Positions 53,626-62,624 of a stretch of DNA of 64,000 bases are shown here, piece after piece; the stretch's first letter is position 1; the number at the start of each line of letters is the position of its first letter. The notes below the pieces were generated by a model. The model had not been told where the DNA came from, made no database searches, and saw only the letters and a list, made by a program, of their open reading frames with translations. The position numbers and the translations under genes are program-made. The stretch is from Pseudomonas umsongensis (GTDB lineage: Bacteria > Pseudomonadota > Gammaproteobacteria > Pseudomonadales > Pseudomonadaceae). The stretch is taken from the NCBI RefSeq assembly GCF_002236105.1, contig NZ_NIWU01000001.1, positions 372,001 through 436,000 on the forward strand, in the 5' to 3' direction.

Positions 53626-54089
53626 GTTCAAAACTCCTTTTTTGCCGGGTTATCAGGGGATGTGCCGAGCGCTCTGCAAAGTCGGGGTAATGCTCCCAAC
53701 GCAGCGCCGGTAACGTTACTTTTTAGCCTGCACTGAAGCTGCCGTCCACTTCTGGCACAAAGTGGGTCCTGCCCTGATAGCCGATGATTGTCTTTCAGGT
53801 GTACATATCCATTCCTGCGGTAACGGCCACCTATGGTTTCGCCGTCACGGCGACAAGCCTGTAGGAGCGAGCATGCTCGCGATGGAGGTCAACGATGACG
53901 CGGGGAGCCTGACACCCCGCGGTGCTCTCAGGTTTTTCGTCGGAACGCCGCCCGGAGCATGCTCGCTCCTACAGGGCCCGCCGCACTGCGCAGAACCGGA
54001 ACGAAGCCTCTCGACGGGGTAAGCCGGCTCCTACAAATGCATGTCAAACGCCGTATGATGCTGGCTTCATTGTCGATAAGGACGTCGCC
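53626..54089. other. gene-free stretch with mini-element and REPIN
   Basis: This stretch of about 460 bp holds a mini repeat element (53802-53853 terminus) joined to a REPIN (53858-53976). I see no other gene or clear promoter. Confidence 0.6.
53802..53976 (+). repeat. mini-element: terminus plus REPIN
   Basis: The GTACATATCC terminus with a TCGCC/GGCGA hairpin (loop GTCAC) is followed directly by a REP pair, with no A or B body. It matches the mini-elements at 6.9, 27.3 and 57.5 kb. Confidence 0.7.
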
Positions 54090-54341
54090 ATGTCACCGAA
54101 CAAGGCTTGCCCCGTCATCCTCTCGAGTACTGCCGGGCCACGCATCCTTCTGTTTCGCCATCCCCTGGCAGGCGTGCAACTGGTCAAAGGCACCATCGAG
54201 TCAGGTGAAACACCCGCCGAAGCCGCGCTTCGTGAGTTGAGCGAGGAGGCAGGAATAGACGATGCCTCGATTGTCAGTGACCTGGGTTGCTGGAACGCCG
54301 GACAGACGGTCACGCTCGGGCCTCAAGCACTGGAGAGTTGA
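54090..54341 (+). pseudogene. truncated NUDIX hydrolase
   Basis: This frame encodes 83 residues with an intact NUDIX box (KGTIESGETPAEAALRELSE followed by EAGI), enough to bind the metal and pyrophosphate. The normal C-terminal half of about 60 residues is missing, and the frame ends LGPQALES three bases before the next gene. It is probably a deletion remnant and may be inactive. The ATG at 54090 begins the conserved part. Confidence 0.65.
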
Positions 54342-54344
54342 TGC

Positions 54345-54866
54345 ATGAACGCATTCAGAATTCGCGAGCTGAAAAGTACGGATGCGGACGCCTTGCTGGC
54401 CTTCGAAATCCACAACCGTGCATGGTTCGAATCGCATATTGATGCGCGCGACCCTTCTTTTTACTCATCGCAAGGTGTCGCCGAACATATCGAAGGCTAC
54501 TTGTCCGGTTTTGCCATCGGCACCTGGCATCCGTTTGTTATTGAGGACGGCAGCGGAACAATTGTAGGGCGGGCAAACTTGAAAGACATAAACCCATCGA
54601 CTGGTTGTGCGGAGGTGGGCTATCGGATCGGTCGCGACGCGTGCGGCCAGGGCCTGGCGACACAGGCGCTCAGGCATCTGATCGAGCAAGCGCAGGGGCG
54701 TTGGCAACTGACACAGCTGGTGGCTTATGTATTCAAGGAAAATGCAGGCTCAAAAAAAGTGCTGGCCCGGTGCGGATTCCAGCTTGAACAACCCCGCAGC
54801 AACGAAGAACCGGAAGTCGAATGCCGATTCGTCCGCGCGCTTGTTCCAGACACTAATGCACAGTGA
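54345..54866 (+). CDS. GNAT family N-acetyltransferase (RimJ/RimL type)
   Basis: A 173-residue acetyltransferase. It starts FRIRELKSTDADALLAFE and has the acetyl-CoA loop EVGYRIGRDACGQGLATQAL and the C-terminal KENAGSKKVLARCGFQLE. Such enzymes acetylate amino termini of ribosomal proteins, amino sugars or small amines. It begins three bases after the NUDIX remnant, so they share a transcript. It overlaps the convergent membrane gene by 14 bases. Confidence 0.88.
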   Translation: MNAFRIRELKSTDADALLAFEIHNRAWFESHIDARDPSFYSSQGVAEHIEGYLSGFAIGTWHPFVIEDGSGTIVGRANLKDINPSTGCAEVGYRIGRDACGQGLATQALRHLIEQAQGRWQLTQLVAYVFKENAGSKKVLARCGFQLEQPRSNEEPEVECRFVRALVPDTNAQ

Positions 54867-55116
54867 TCGCCCAGGTGATGAACCCTGCAATGGCCGTGGT
54901 ACAGGTCAAGGCGATAAGGAAAAGAACGTCGACCAGCTTTTCCAGGAAATGATTGCGGTTCACGTTGCTGGTACGCAGCGCCCAGTAGGATAGAAGTGTC
55001 GTAATCAGATACAGGATGGCGTTCATCGCAAGAAAATCATCACCCAGGGAGTCTTCACTTCTCAGCGTGGTAACCACCTGGAAAATACCGATGACCGTAA
55101 TGCATACGCCCACCAT
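54853..55116 (-). pseudogene. small membrane protein with uncertain, REP-adjacent 5' end
   Basis: The clear part encodes three hydrophobic segments (VGVCITVIGIFQVV, LAMNAILYLITTLLSYWAL, FLIALTCTTAIAGFITWAI). Coding-like sequence continues upstream of the first internal ATG (HVFTASAAM), but within about 45 bp it runs into a REP pair (55158-55252). The original start may have been lost or replaced. I give the internal ATG at 55116 as the 5' limit; the family is not known to me. Confidence 0.5.
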
Positions 55117-55157
55117 GGCCGCCGAAGCGGTAAAGACATGCGCAGATATCGTGCTCG

Positions 55158-55252
55158 GGTTTTTCGCGAGCGTGCTCGCTCCTACTGGAATCGCGGCAAA
55201 CGCATTTACAGCGATCTTGCCCGGGCCCCTGTAGGAGCAAGCTTGCTCGCGA
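55158..55252. repeat. REP pair at the 5' end of the membrane gene
   Basis: Two REPs in inverted arrangement (GAGCGTGCTCGCTCC and GGAGCAAGCTTGCTCGC). The left arm lies close to the coding sequence of the small membrane protein. Confidence 0.85.
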
Positions 55253-55380
55253 TGGTCGTCAACGATGACGCAGGAAACCTGATGCCCCGCGGCGCTTGGT
55301 CCAATGGCTGGAGGATGAGTTGGATTGGCACGCGAGCCCCGGAGTTTCATACGCGAACCGCGCAATGCAATCCTCAGAAA

Positions 55381-56550
55381 TCAAAGCGGTTCGTTGCTGG
55401 CAAAGGTCAGATCGACCAACCGTATGCTGTCGCGTCCGCCACGCTTGGACTGGTAGAGCGCCGCATCGCCTTGCTCGATCAATGCCGCGAGGCTGGCTGG
55501 TGGATGGTCGAACAGGTTGGCGCCGATGCTCAGGGTTACCGCTTGCGGTGTGGCGAACGCTTGCGCGGCAGCGTGGTGGAACTGCTCACGCAGCGCGCTG
55601 CCCAGCCCGACGATTTGCTCATGCGATGCGTTGCCCAGCAGGATCACGAATTCATCACCGCCCAGCCACGCCGCCAGTGCGCCTTCAGGCAGGACCGAAC
55701 GGATCATCTCGCTCAGTGTGACGAGCAGGCGGTCGCCAGCCATATGGCCATAGAGGTCGTTGACCTGTTTGAAATTGTCGATATCGATCAACAGCAAGGC
55801 ACCGGGTTTTGCCGTGGAGACGTTATCGAGCAGGCGCGCTGCTCGCACTTCTAGGGCGCGGCGGTTGTACAGGGCGGTCAACGGATCACGGGCGGCCAGC
55901 CGGGCGATGCGTTTCTCACGCCTGTAGCGTTCGGTACCGGTCATGGACAGGGCGATCAGCATGATCGCCATCGCGCCTTCGACCAGGGAAATCTGAATGA
56001 TCTCGCCACGAAACGCGGCAAGGTCGATCAGCGTGCCGGGAACGATGGCGGTAATTGACTTGGCAAGATAGAACAACCCATGGGCCAACAGCACATAGCG
56101 CAGTTGCACCGCCCCCACGCTCAACGACTTGCCATGGGGACGCAAAAGGAAACTGGCCCTGAGTGTCACCAGGGCGACCAGCAGCGAATTGGCCAGCAGC
56201 ATGGCCTTCGACCACGACGGCTCGTCCGGCAACAACAGCAAGGTCACCCAGGCGACGAAGATCAGGTACCAGGCACGCGACAGCCGCGTCTGCGTGAAGC
56301 GCGCGACGCCCAGCAGAAAACACCAGTGGGCCACCACCAGCAGGCCATTGGCGAACCAGATGCCAGCCAGCAAAAGGCCGGCCCCGCGCAGCAAGGCGAG
56401 GGTCGACCCCAGGGTGATGGTGGCGAAACCCGCGCTCCAGAACAGCAGCGAGGGTTCGCGAATGCTCCGCCATTCGATCGCCAGGTACAGCGCGGCGGCG
56501 GCTGCGAGGGCGGTCGAAATCGTCAACATCGTGGGAGGGTCGAGCGCCAT
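55381..56550 (-). CDS. membrane-bound diguanylate cyclase (GGDEF)
   Basis: A 389-residue protein. The first half has about seven hydrophobic helices; the second half is a GGDEF domain starting RDPLTALYNRRALE, with the intact catalytic motif GGDEF near residue 297-301. It makes cyclic di-GMP, the signal for biofilm and motility control. The stretch before GGDEF reads EGALAAWL and lacks the RxxD inhibitory site, so product inhibition may be absent. It stands alone on the minus strand. Confidence 0.9.
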   Translation of the reverse strand: MALDPPTMLTISTALAAAAALYLAIEWRSIREPSLLFWSAGFATITLGSTLALLRGAGLLLAGIWFANGLLVVAHWCFLLGVARFTQTRLSRAWYLIFVAWVTLLLLPDEPSWSKAMLLANSLLVALVTLRASFLLRPHGKSLSVGAVQLRYVLLAHGLFYLAKSITAIVPGTLIDLAAFRGEIIQISLVEGAMAIMLIALSMTGTERYRREKRIARLAARDPLTALYNRRALEVRAARLLDNVSTAKPGALLLIDIDNFKQVNDLYGHMAGDRLLVTLSEMIRSVLPEGALAAWLGGDEFVILLGNASHEQIVGLGSALREQFHHAAAQAFATPQAVTLSIGANLFDHPPASLAALIEQGDAALYQSKRGGRDSIRLVDLTFASNEPL

Positions 56551-56646
56551 AACCTGTAGAACCTTTCTGATCTGCGGTGAAAGGCGTGATTGTAAAGGCT
56601 GGGGCGGTTTTTCGCAGATTTCAGCGCATTGAAAAGTGAAGCCAGA

Positions 56647-57432
56647 TCAGCGCGCCTGCCAATCGCGCATCCATTGCAACCCCTCGCTGGTGTTGCCGCG
56701 CGGCCGGTACTCGCAACCCACCCAACCGTTGTAGCCCAGTTGGTCGATGAGCTCGAACAGGTAGGGATAATTCAACTCGTTGTGCAGGTCCGGTTCGTGA
56801 CGATCCGGCACTCCCGCGATCTGGATATGGCCGATGCCGGCGAAATCCCGGCGCAGCTTCGTCGCCACGTCCCCCTCTACGATCTGACAATGGTAGATGT
56901 CGAACTGGACCTTGAGATTGGCCATGCCGACAGCTTTGCAGACGGCCTGGGCCTGATCCTGCTGGTTGAGGAAAAACCCCGGCATGTCGCGGGTGTTGAT
57001 CGGCTCCAGCAACACAGTGACGCCGACCTTGGCCGCTTGCGTCGCCGCGTGGCTGAGGTTTTCCAGGTAAGTCGCGTGGTGTCGGGCACGGGCTGCTTCG
57101 CTCGCCAGCAGCCCGGCCATGACGTGGATGCGGTCATTGCCCAGGATCGCGGCATATTCCAGGGCCTGGTCGAAACCTTCGCGAAACTCCGCTTCACGGC
57201 CAGGCAAGGAGACGACGCCTCTTTCGCCTGCCGCCCAATTGCCGGGCGGGGCGTTGAACAGGGCCTGGACCAGGCCGTTGTCGTCCAGCCGCTGTTTAAG
57301 TTGTTGCGCGCTGTAGTCGTAGGGGAACAGGTATTCCACCGCCTGGAATCCATCGGCAGCGGCCGCGGCGAAGCGGTCGAGAAAATCGTGTTCCGGGTAG
57401 AGCATGCTGAGGTTGGCAGCGAAACGAGGCAT
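56647..57432 (-). CDS. otnI: 2-oxo-tetronate isomerase (hydroxypyruvate isomerase family)
   Basis: A 261-residue TIM-barrel isomerase of the Hyi/OtnI type. Signatures are [38 protein letters not shown] with the metal Glu, and [13 protein letters not shown] with metal ligands. In the tetronate pathway it converts 2-oxo-tetronate to 3-oxo-tetronate. The ATG follows AGGAG. It belongs functionally with otnC-otnK-denD, but lies some 790 bp downstream of otnC, beyond a repeat-filled stretch. Confidence 0.88.
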   Translation of the reverse strand: MPRFAANLSMLYPEHDFLDRFAAAAADGFQAVEYLFPYDYSAQQLKQRLDDNGLVQALFNAPPGNWAAGERGVVSLPGREAEFREGFDQALEYAAILGNDRIHVMAGLLASEAARARHHATYLENLSHAATQAAKVGVTVLLEPINTRDMPGFFLNQQDQAQAVCKAVGMANLKVQFDIYHCQIVEGDVATKLRRDFAGIGHIQIAGVPDRHEPDLHNELNYPYLFELIDQLGYNGWVGCEYRPRGNTSEGLQWMRDWQAR

Positions 57433-57545
57433 GGTGACTCCTGAAATTAAAATACCAGCGTAGGTTCAGTTAAGCGAAAAAGTCCTTGTAGATGCGTAAT
57501 GCTGTTCACTTTAAGTTGGGTGCTGCAGGCGCATATTTGGATTGG

Positions 57546-57668
57546 GTGTATATCCATTGCTGCGGTAACGGCCACCTAGGGTTTCGCCCATGCGGCGAGT
57601 CACCTGGAAAACCTGTAGGAGTCAGCGGTGCGGCGATCCGACTTGCCGGCGAAGGCGTCCTGACGGCC
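57546..57668 (+). repeat. mini-element with degenerate REP
   Basis: The terminus GTGTATATCC with the GGTTTCGCCCATGCGGCGA hairpin is followed by a degenerate REP (GTAGGAGTCAGC...CTTGCCGGCGAAGGCG). Confidence 0.6.
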
Positions 57669-57689
57669 AATGCGGATTTTGTTGACTGC

Positions 57690-58041
57690 GTACATATCCA
57701 TTCCTGCGGTAACGGCCACCTATGGTTTCGCCCTTACGGCGAGTCACTTGGAAAAGCCCCAAGTAACCAAGGGCTCTTGCCCCTGACGTTCGGTGCCTCG
57801 CTAGGGCTCGGCATGCCCTCGCTCCGGTCCTGCTCCGTGGGTCGCCGCGATGGGCCATCCATGGCCCAGCGCGGCGACCCACGGAGCAATGCCGGAGTGA
57901 GGACATGCCGAGCCCTGGCGAGGCACCGAGTGGTGGGGCAAAGCCTTTTGCTTACTTTTTGCTGGGCCGGCACTCCGGCGTTTGGAAAAGTGAGTCGCTG
58001 TAAGAGCGAAACCGCCAGCCGCCATCACCGAACAAACGGAT
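57690..58041. repeat. locus 5: forward B half fused to inverted A half
   Basis: The left part is the first half of a forward B unit up to its central hairpin. It joins at GCGGC to the second half of an inverted A unit, making a large imperfect palindrome (arms about 57792-57846 and 57878-57930). It has the order of locus 4 with the middle deleted. The right terminus is decayed. Confidence 0.75.
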
Positions 58042-58095
58042 AAGCTCCCAATCCAATCCATACATATAACGTCAAGCTTAAGTGAACAGCATTGC

Positions 58096-58197
58096 TTGTA
58101 GGAGCGAGCCTGCTCGCGAAAAGCCTGAGAGCGCTGCAGGGTGTCAGGCTTCCAGCGTTATCGTTGTCGTCCATCGCGAGCAGGCTCGCTCCTACAA
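58096..58197. repeat. REPIN between locus 5 and otnC
   Basis: Two facing intact REPs (GGAGCGAGCCTGCTCGCG), 27 bp downstream of the otnC stop. Confidence 0.9.
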
Positions 58198-58223
58198 ATG
58201 CATTTAGCGCAAGGCCCGGGGGG

Positions 58224-58862
58224 TTACCACTGCACGCCAAACACTTCGCGCAGCTCATCCAGCGCGGCCTGGTCGAGCGGGGCCGGCTTGGGGTTGCTCA
58301 TCAGCCACAGGCGTGCGGTTTCTTCCAGCTCTTCCAGGGCATAACTGGCCTTCGATACCGAGCTTTCCCACACCACCGGACCCAGGCGTTCGAGCATCAC
58401 CCCGCGCACGCTGTTGGCCAGTTGCGCCACCCGCTCGGCCACCTTCGGCGAGCCGGGACGCTCATAGGCGATCAACGGGATGTGCCCGACCTTCATCACC
58501 TGGTAGGGCGTCAGCGGCGGCAGGATGTCATCCTGCTGCCAGACCCCGGCCAGCGTCAACGCCACCAAATGCGTGGAATGGGTATGGACCACGCCGCCGA
58601 CACCCGGGTTGCGATCATAGACCTCACGGTGCAAGCCCAGGGTCTTCGACGGTTTGTCGCCGCTGACCCATTCCCCGGCCAGGTTGACCTTGGAAATGGC
58701 GGCCGGGTCCAGACGGCCCAGGCAGGCGTCCGTGGGTGTGATCAACCAGCCATCGTCGAGCCGGGCGCTGATGTTGCCGGCACTGCCTACCGTGTAGCCA
58801 CGGCTGTACAACTGGCTGCCGACGTCACAGATTTCTTCGCGCAGGGCGTTTTCGTTGCTCAT
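58224..58862 (-). CDS. otnC: 3-oxo-tetronate 4-phosphate decarboxylase (class II aldolase family)
   Basis: A 212-residue class II aldolase/adducin-type protein with the N-terminal GSQLYSRGYTVGSAGNISARL and the zinc site VVHTHSTHLVAL. In the tetronate pathway OtnC decarboxylates 3-oxo-tetronate 4-phosphate to dihydroxyacetone phosphate. The ATG at 58862 overlaps the otnK stop by ATGA, so the two are coupled. The kinase and dehydrogenase beside it support this assignment over fuculose-type aldolases. Confidence 0.92.
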   Translation of the reverse strand: MSNENALREEICDVGSQLYSRGYTVGSAGNISARLDDGWLITPTDACLGRLDPAAISKVNLAGEWVSGDKPSKTLGLHREVYDRNPGVGGVVHTHSTHLVALTLAGVWQQDDILPPLTPYQVMKVGHIPLIAYERPGSPKVAERVAQLANSVRGVMLERLGPVVWESSVSKASYALEELEETARLWLMSNPKPAPLDQAALDELREVFGVQW

Positions 58863-60151
58863 GCTTGAACTCCCGCCAGGTGTTTCAGAGCCTTGGCGAA
58901 GAAGTCCGGGCCACCGAAGTTGCCAGACTTGAGTGCCAGGGCCAGTGGTTCGCCGGGCGTGCTGACGCAAGCGGGCACCCCCGGATCAATTTGCGCACCG
59001 ATCTGCAACAGCTGGATATCCAGGGCTTGCACCACGGCCCCGGAGGTTTCTCCCCCGGCGACCACAAAGCGCCGTATCCCGGCCTGGTGTAGCCCGCTGG
59101 CTATCCGGCCCATGGCCTGCTCGACCATATTTCCCGCGCGCTCGGTACCCAGTTCACGTTGTACGGCCTTGACCTCATCCGGGGAACTGGTGGCGTAGAT
59201 CAGTACCGTTTCCGCCGTGTCAGCGACGAAGGCCAGTGCCTGTTCGATGACCGGCGCTCCCGCCGCCAAGGCCAAAGGGTCGATCCGAAAGGCTGGGCGA
59301 CCGGCCTGCAGCCAGCTCGCCACTTGCCCATTGGTGGCTTGCGAAGCGCTGCCCGCGAGCACCACTTCGCCGCCGTCGACTTTTGGTACGAGGGTGGCGT
59401 CCAGCTCGCGAAGTTTGCCAGCCCGTCGGAAGTTGTCCGGCAAGCCCAGCGCCAGCCCTGAACCACCCGTCAGTAGCGCAAGACCGGCGCAAGCTTCGCC
59501 CAGCAGATGCAGGTCGGCATCGGTCACCGCATCTGCGATCGCCATGCGCACACCCTCGGCGCGAAGCTGCGTGATGCGCGTGCGAATGCTCTCCACGCCT
59601 TTGGACACCGTGTCATGGCGCAGCAGGCCGACTTTGCCCTGACTCTGCGCTTGCAGCACCCGAACAAGGTTCGCGTCTGTCATCGGTGTCAGCGGGTGAT
59701 GCTGCATGCCCGACTCGCTGAGCAACTGGTCCTGCACGAACAAATGCCCACGAAAGACCGTGCGCCCGTTCTCCGGGAAGGCGGGGCAGGCCAGGGTGAA
59801 ATCACTGTCCAGCGCTTCCAGCAAGGCTTCGCTCACCGGGCCGATGTTGCCGTCAGCGGTCGAGTCGAACGTCGAGCAGTACTTGAAGAAAATCTGTTCG
59901 CAGCCACGTTCGCGCAGCCAGCGCAGCGCTTCGAGCGACGCCTCGACGGCGTCGGCGGCCGGCACGGTGCGAGACTTCAGGGCGATGACGATCGCATCGG
60001 CGTCGAGGTGTTCGGCAACCTCGGCGCCGGGTATGCCGATGCTTTGCACGGTGCGCATGCCGCCGCGCACCAGCATGTTGGCAAGGTCCGTGGCACCGGT
60101 GAAATCGTCAGCGATGCAGCCCAGCAGAGGGCGGGCAGGGGCATTCAACAT
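58859..60151 (-). CDS. otnK: 3-oxo-tetronate kinase (DUF1537 family)
   Basis: A 430-residue kinase of the former DUF1537 family. The N-terminal domain begins LLGCIADDFTGATDLANMLV, with KYCSTFDSTADGNIGP and CPAFPENGRTVFRGHLFV; the C-terminal nucleotide-binding domain has RRFVVAGGETSGAVV. It phosphorylates 3-oxo-tetronate at the 4 position with ATP. It lies between denD and otnC in a tight operon. Confidence 0.94.
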   Translation of the reverse strand: MLNAPARPLLGCIADDFTGATDLANMLVRGGMRTVQSIGIPGAEVAEHLDADAIVIALKSRTVPAADAVEASLEALRWLRERGCEQIFFKYCSTFDSTADGNIGPVSEALLEALDSDFTLACPAFPENGRTVFRGHLFVQDQLLSESGMQHHPLTPMTDANLVRVLQAQSQGKVGLLRHDTVSKGVESIRTRITQLRAEGVRMAIADAVTDADLHLLGEACAGLALLTGGSGLALGLPDNFRRAGKLRELDATLVPKVDGGEVVLAGSASQATNGQVASWLQAGRPAFRIDPLALAAGAPVIEQALAFVADTAETVLIYATSSPDEVKAVQRELGTERAGNMVEQAMGRIASGLHQAGIRRFVVAGGETSGAVVQALDIQLLQIGAQIDPGVPACVSTPGEPLALALKSGNFGGPDFFAKALKHLAGVQA

Positions 60152-60161
60152 GTCGGGTTCC

Positions 60162-61136
60162 TCATCCGGGCAGATAATCAGTCATGTACTGCTTGATCAC
60201 AGCGCGGAAATCTTCATCTGCGGTGAAGCCCAGGTCCCGGGAATAGGTGGCACAAAAGGACCCCGGCCACGAGCCGACGATGCGCTCGATCGCCGGATTG
60301 CGCTCCAGGCTGATCCGCGCGGCCACTTCCGTACCAGCGACCTCGCGCAGGGCATCGATCATCTGTTCGACGGTAATCGACAGGCCCGGCATGTTGATCA
60401 CCCGACCCTCGGTCATCTGCTCGCCGGCCAGCTCATGACCATGGATCAGGTTGGCGATCGCCTGCGCTGGCGACATCAGCCAGAGCCGCGTATCGAGGGG
60501 CACCGGACACACGCTGGGCTGGCCGTTGAGCGGTTCGCGGATGATCCCGCTGGCGAAGCTGGAAGCGGCCAGGTTGGGTTTTCCCGGGCGCACCACGATG
60601 GTCGGCATGCGCAGGCTGCGGCCATCGACAAAACCGCGTCGGCTGTAGTCGGCGAGCAGCAGGTCGTTCATGGCTTTTTGCGTGCCATAGGAACTCTGCG
60701 GTGCCCACACCTGATCATCGCGCACGCGTTCCGGCAGTTGCCCGCCGAATACCGCGACGGAGCTGGTCATCACCCATTTTGGGCAGGTACCGAGCAAGCG
60801 AATGCGTTCGAGCATGTTCTGGGTCGCGGTGAAGTTGATGCGCATGCCCAGTTCGAAGTCGGCCTCCGCCTGGCTGGAAACCACCGCAGCCAAATGGAAG
60901 ATGCTGTCGGTGCTGGCGTCGATCAGGCTGTCCAGCACTTCAGGGTTGGCGATATCGCCACACACCACCATTACCCGCGGATCATCGATGCCCTCGAGCG
61001 CGACCCTGTCGAAGGCGACGATTTGCCCGATGGGCTGGGGCTGGCCTGCACGGTCGGTCAGCGAGCCGCGCAGCAGCAGGGCTTCGATCAGACGGCGGCC
61101 AAGGAAGCCGGCTGCACCGGTCACGAGAATTTTCAT
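60162..61136 (-). CDS. denD: D-erythronate dehydrogenase
   Basis: A 324-residue extended short-chain dehydrogenase. The NAD-binding motif is VTGAAGFLGRRLIEAL and the catalytic YxxxK is in SSYGTQKAMNDLL. DenD oxidises D-erythronate to 2-oxo-tetronate in the pathway completed by OtnI, OtnK and OtnC. Its presence rather than an LtnD-type enzyme points to D-erythronate, not L-threonate, as the substrate. It is 10 bp upstream of otnK. Confidence 0.9.
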   Translation of the reverse strand: MKILVTGAAGFLGRRLIEALLLRGSLTDRAGQPQPIGQIVAFDRVALEGIDDPRVMVVCGDIANPEVLDSLIDASTDSIFHLAAVVSSQAEADFELGMRINFTATQNMLERIRLLGTCPKWVMTSSVAVFGGQLPERVRDDQVWAPQSSYGTQKAMNDLLLADYSRRGFVDGRSLRMPTIVVRPGKPNLAASSFASGIIREPLNGQPSVCPVPLDTRLWLMSPAQAIANLIHGHELAGEQMTEGRVINMPGLSITVEQMIDALREVAGTEVAARISLERNPAIERIVGSWPGSFCATYSRDLGFTADEDFRAVIKQYMTDYLPG

Positions 61137-61151
61137 GAGTTACTCCAAACG

Positions 61152-62462
61152 TCAACGGTTGACGAGTTTTCCGGGAATTCGGAAGACCAGCAGGGCGCCG
61201 AGGAACAACGCGCTTGCCATCACATACATGCCGATCGTGGTGCTGTGGGTCGTGTCCTTGAGGAAGCCCATCAGGTACGGCGAGACGAAACCCGCGAGGT
61301 TGCCCCAGGAGTTGATCAGGGCAATGCCGGCGGCCGCGGCGGTGCCACCGAGGAAGGCGGTAGGCAGGCTCCAGAACAGCGGCAGGGTGCTCATGGCCCC
61401 CATGGAACCCAGGGTCAGGCCGATCATCGAAATCGTGAAGTTGTCGCTCCAGGTGGCGGAGATGAACAGGCCGATACCGCCCAGCACCGCGGTCAGCGCC
61501 AGGTGCCAGCGACGCTCGCGCAACCGGTCGGCGCTACGCGACACCAGGATCATGGTCATTGCGGCGGCGGCATAAGGAATGGCGGTGAGCATGCCGACCT
61601 GCAAGACATCGCTGACGCCGGCCTGGCGGATCAGCGTCGGCAACCAGAATCCCACGGTATAGAAGCCGGCGATCATGCAGAAATAGATCGCCGTCAGCAG
61701 CCAGATGCGCGGCTGCAGAAACACCTCTTTGAGGCTGTGGGTTTGATGGCCAGCGGTTTCGGCGTCGATACGGGTCTGCAGCAGGGTTTTCTCTTCCCGG
61801 GTGAGCCAGCCGGCACTGGAGATGCGGTCGCTGAGGCAGAAGATCACCAGGATACCGACGGCGATCGAAGGCAGCCCTTCAAGGAAGAACAGCCATTGCC
61901 AGCCGGCAAACCCATGGTCACCGTTGAAGGCGCTCATGATCCAGCCGGACAGGGGCGCACCGATCAGTCCCGAGAGCGGCACCGCCGTGGCGAACAGGGC
62001 GTACATCTTGCCGCGGCGATGGGTCGGGAACCAGTAGGACAGGTAAAGGATGACGCCCGGGTAGAACCCGGCCTCGGCGATGCCCAGCAGGAAGCGCATG
62101 ATGTAGAAGGACATCGGCGTACTGACCAGGGCCATGGCCGAGGAGATGATGCCCCAGGTGATCATGATGCGCGCGATCCACAACCGCGCACCGACACGAT
62201 GCAGGATCAGGTTGCTGGGAATTTCCACGAGGAAATAGGCAATGAAGAAAATCCCTGCGCCGAGACCGTAGACGGCTTCGGAAAATTGCAGATCGTCGGA
62301 CATCTGCAATTTGGCGAAACCCACGTTCACCCGATCCAGATAAGCGACGAGGTAGCACAGCAACAACAACGGCAGGATCCGCCACGCGGCTTTGCGATAT
62401 GCAAGGTCCTCGAAGCGATCGGCGGGCGCGATGGCACCGGTTTGAATCACAGATTCAGTCAT
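61152..62462 (-). CDS. MFS transporter, anion:cation symporter type (erythronate uptake)
   Basis: A 436-residue major facilitator of the ACS (tartrate/galactonate-like) subgroup. It starts AWRILPLLLLCYLVAYLDRVNVGFAK, a hallmark of that subgroup, and has GIAEAGFYPGVILYLSYWFP near helix 5. As first gene of the otn/den operon it is the likely D-erythronate importer. It is divergent from the GntR gene across a 162-bp promoter region. Confidence 0.9.
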   Translation of the reverse strand: MTESVIQTGAIAPADRFEDLAYRKAAWRILPLLLLCYLVAYLDRVNVGFAKLQMSDDLQFSEAVYGLGAGIFFIAYFLVEIPSNLILHRVGARLWIARIMITWGIISSAMALVSTPMSFYIMRFLLGIAEAGFYPGVILYLSYWFPTHRRGKMYALFATAVPLSGLIGAPLSGWIMSAFNGDHGFAGWQWLFFLEGLPSIAVGILVIFCLSDRISSAGWLTREEKTLLQTRIDAETAGHQTHSLKEVFLQPRIWLLTAIYFCMIAGFYTVGFWLPTLIRQAGVSDVLQVGMLTAIPYAAAAMTMILVSRSADRLRERRWHLALTAVLGGIGLFISATWSDNFTISMIGLTLGSMGAMSTLPLFWSLPTAFLGGTAAAAGIALINSWGNLAGFVSPYLMGFLKDTTHSTTIGMYVMASALFLGALLVFRIPGKLVNR

Positions 62463-62530
62463 GTGTTTCCCCCATCCTTATTTTTGTAGTGGGTGACGTT
62501 GTTTTTATCGGACTTACATGAAGATCGGTT

Positions 62531-62559
62531 TTTTATCATAATACGTCATACGAATTCAA
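62531..62559 (-). promoter_or_regulatory. candidate promoter/operator of the erythronate operon
   Basis: On the minus strand TTGAAT and ATAAAA or GATAAA are spaced 16-17 bp. The spacer contains repeated half-sites (TCATAATACG and TCATACG on the plus strand), which could bind the divergently encoded GntR protein. Confidence 0.4.
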
Positions 62560-62624
62560 GGCGCAGAATTCAAAGAGGACGACGGGTCTAAAATGCAGTA
62601 CCGTTCACCGATTTGAGCCCAGAG

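Larger units (their letters stand above)
57433..58223. other. repeat-filled gap between otnC and otnI
   Basis: No gene is seen. It holds a mini-element (57546-57668), the fused B/A derivative (57690-58041) and a REPIN (58096-58197). The otn genes on both sides read in the same direction. Confidence 0.75.

Noticed and set aside
59706..62489. Plus-strand frame of 927 codons across the otnK, denD and MFS genes.
   Set aside because: It is antisense to three genes with clear families and contains no recognisable domain.
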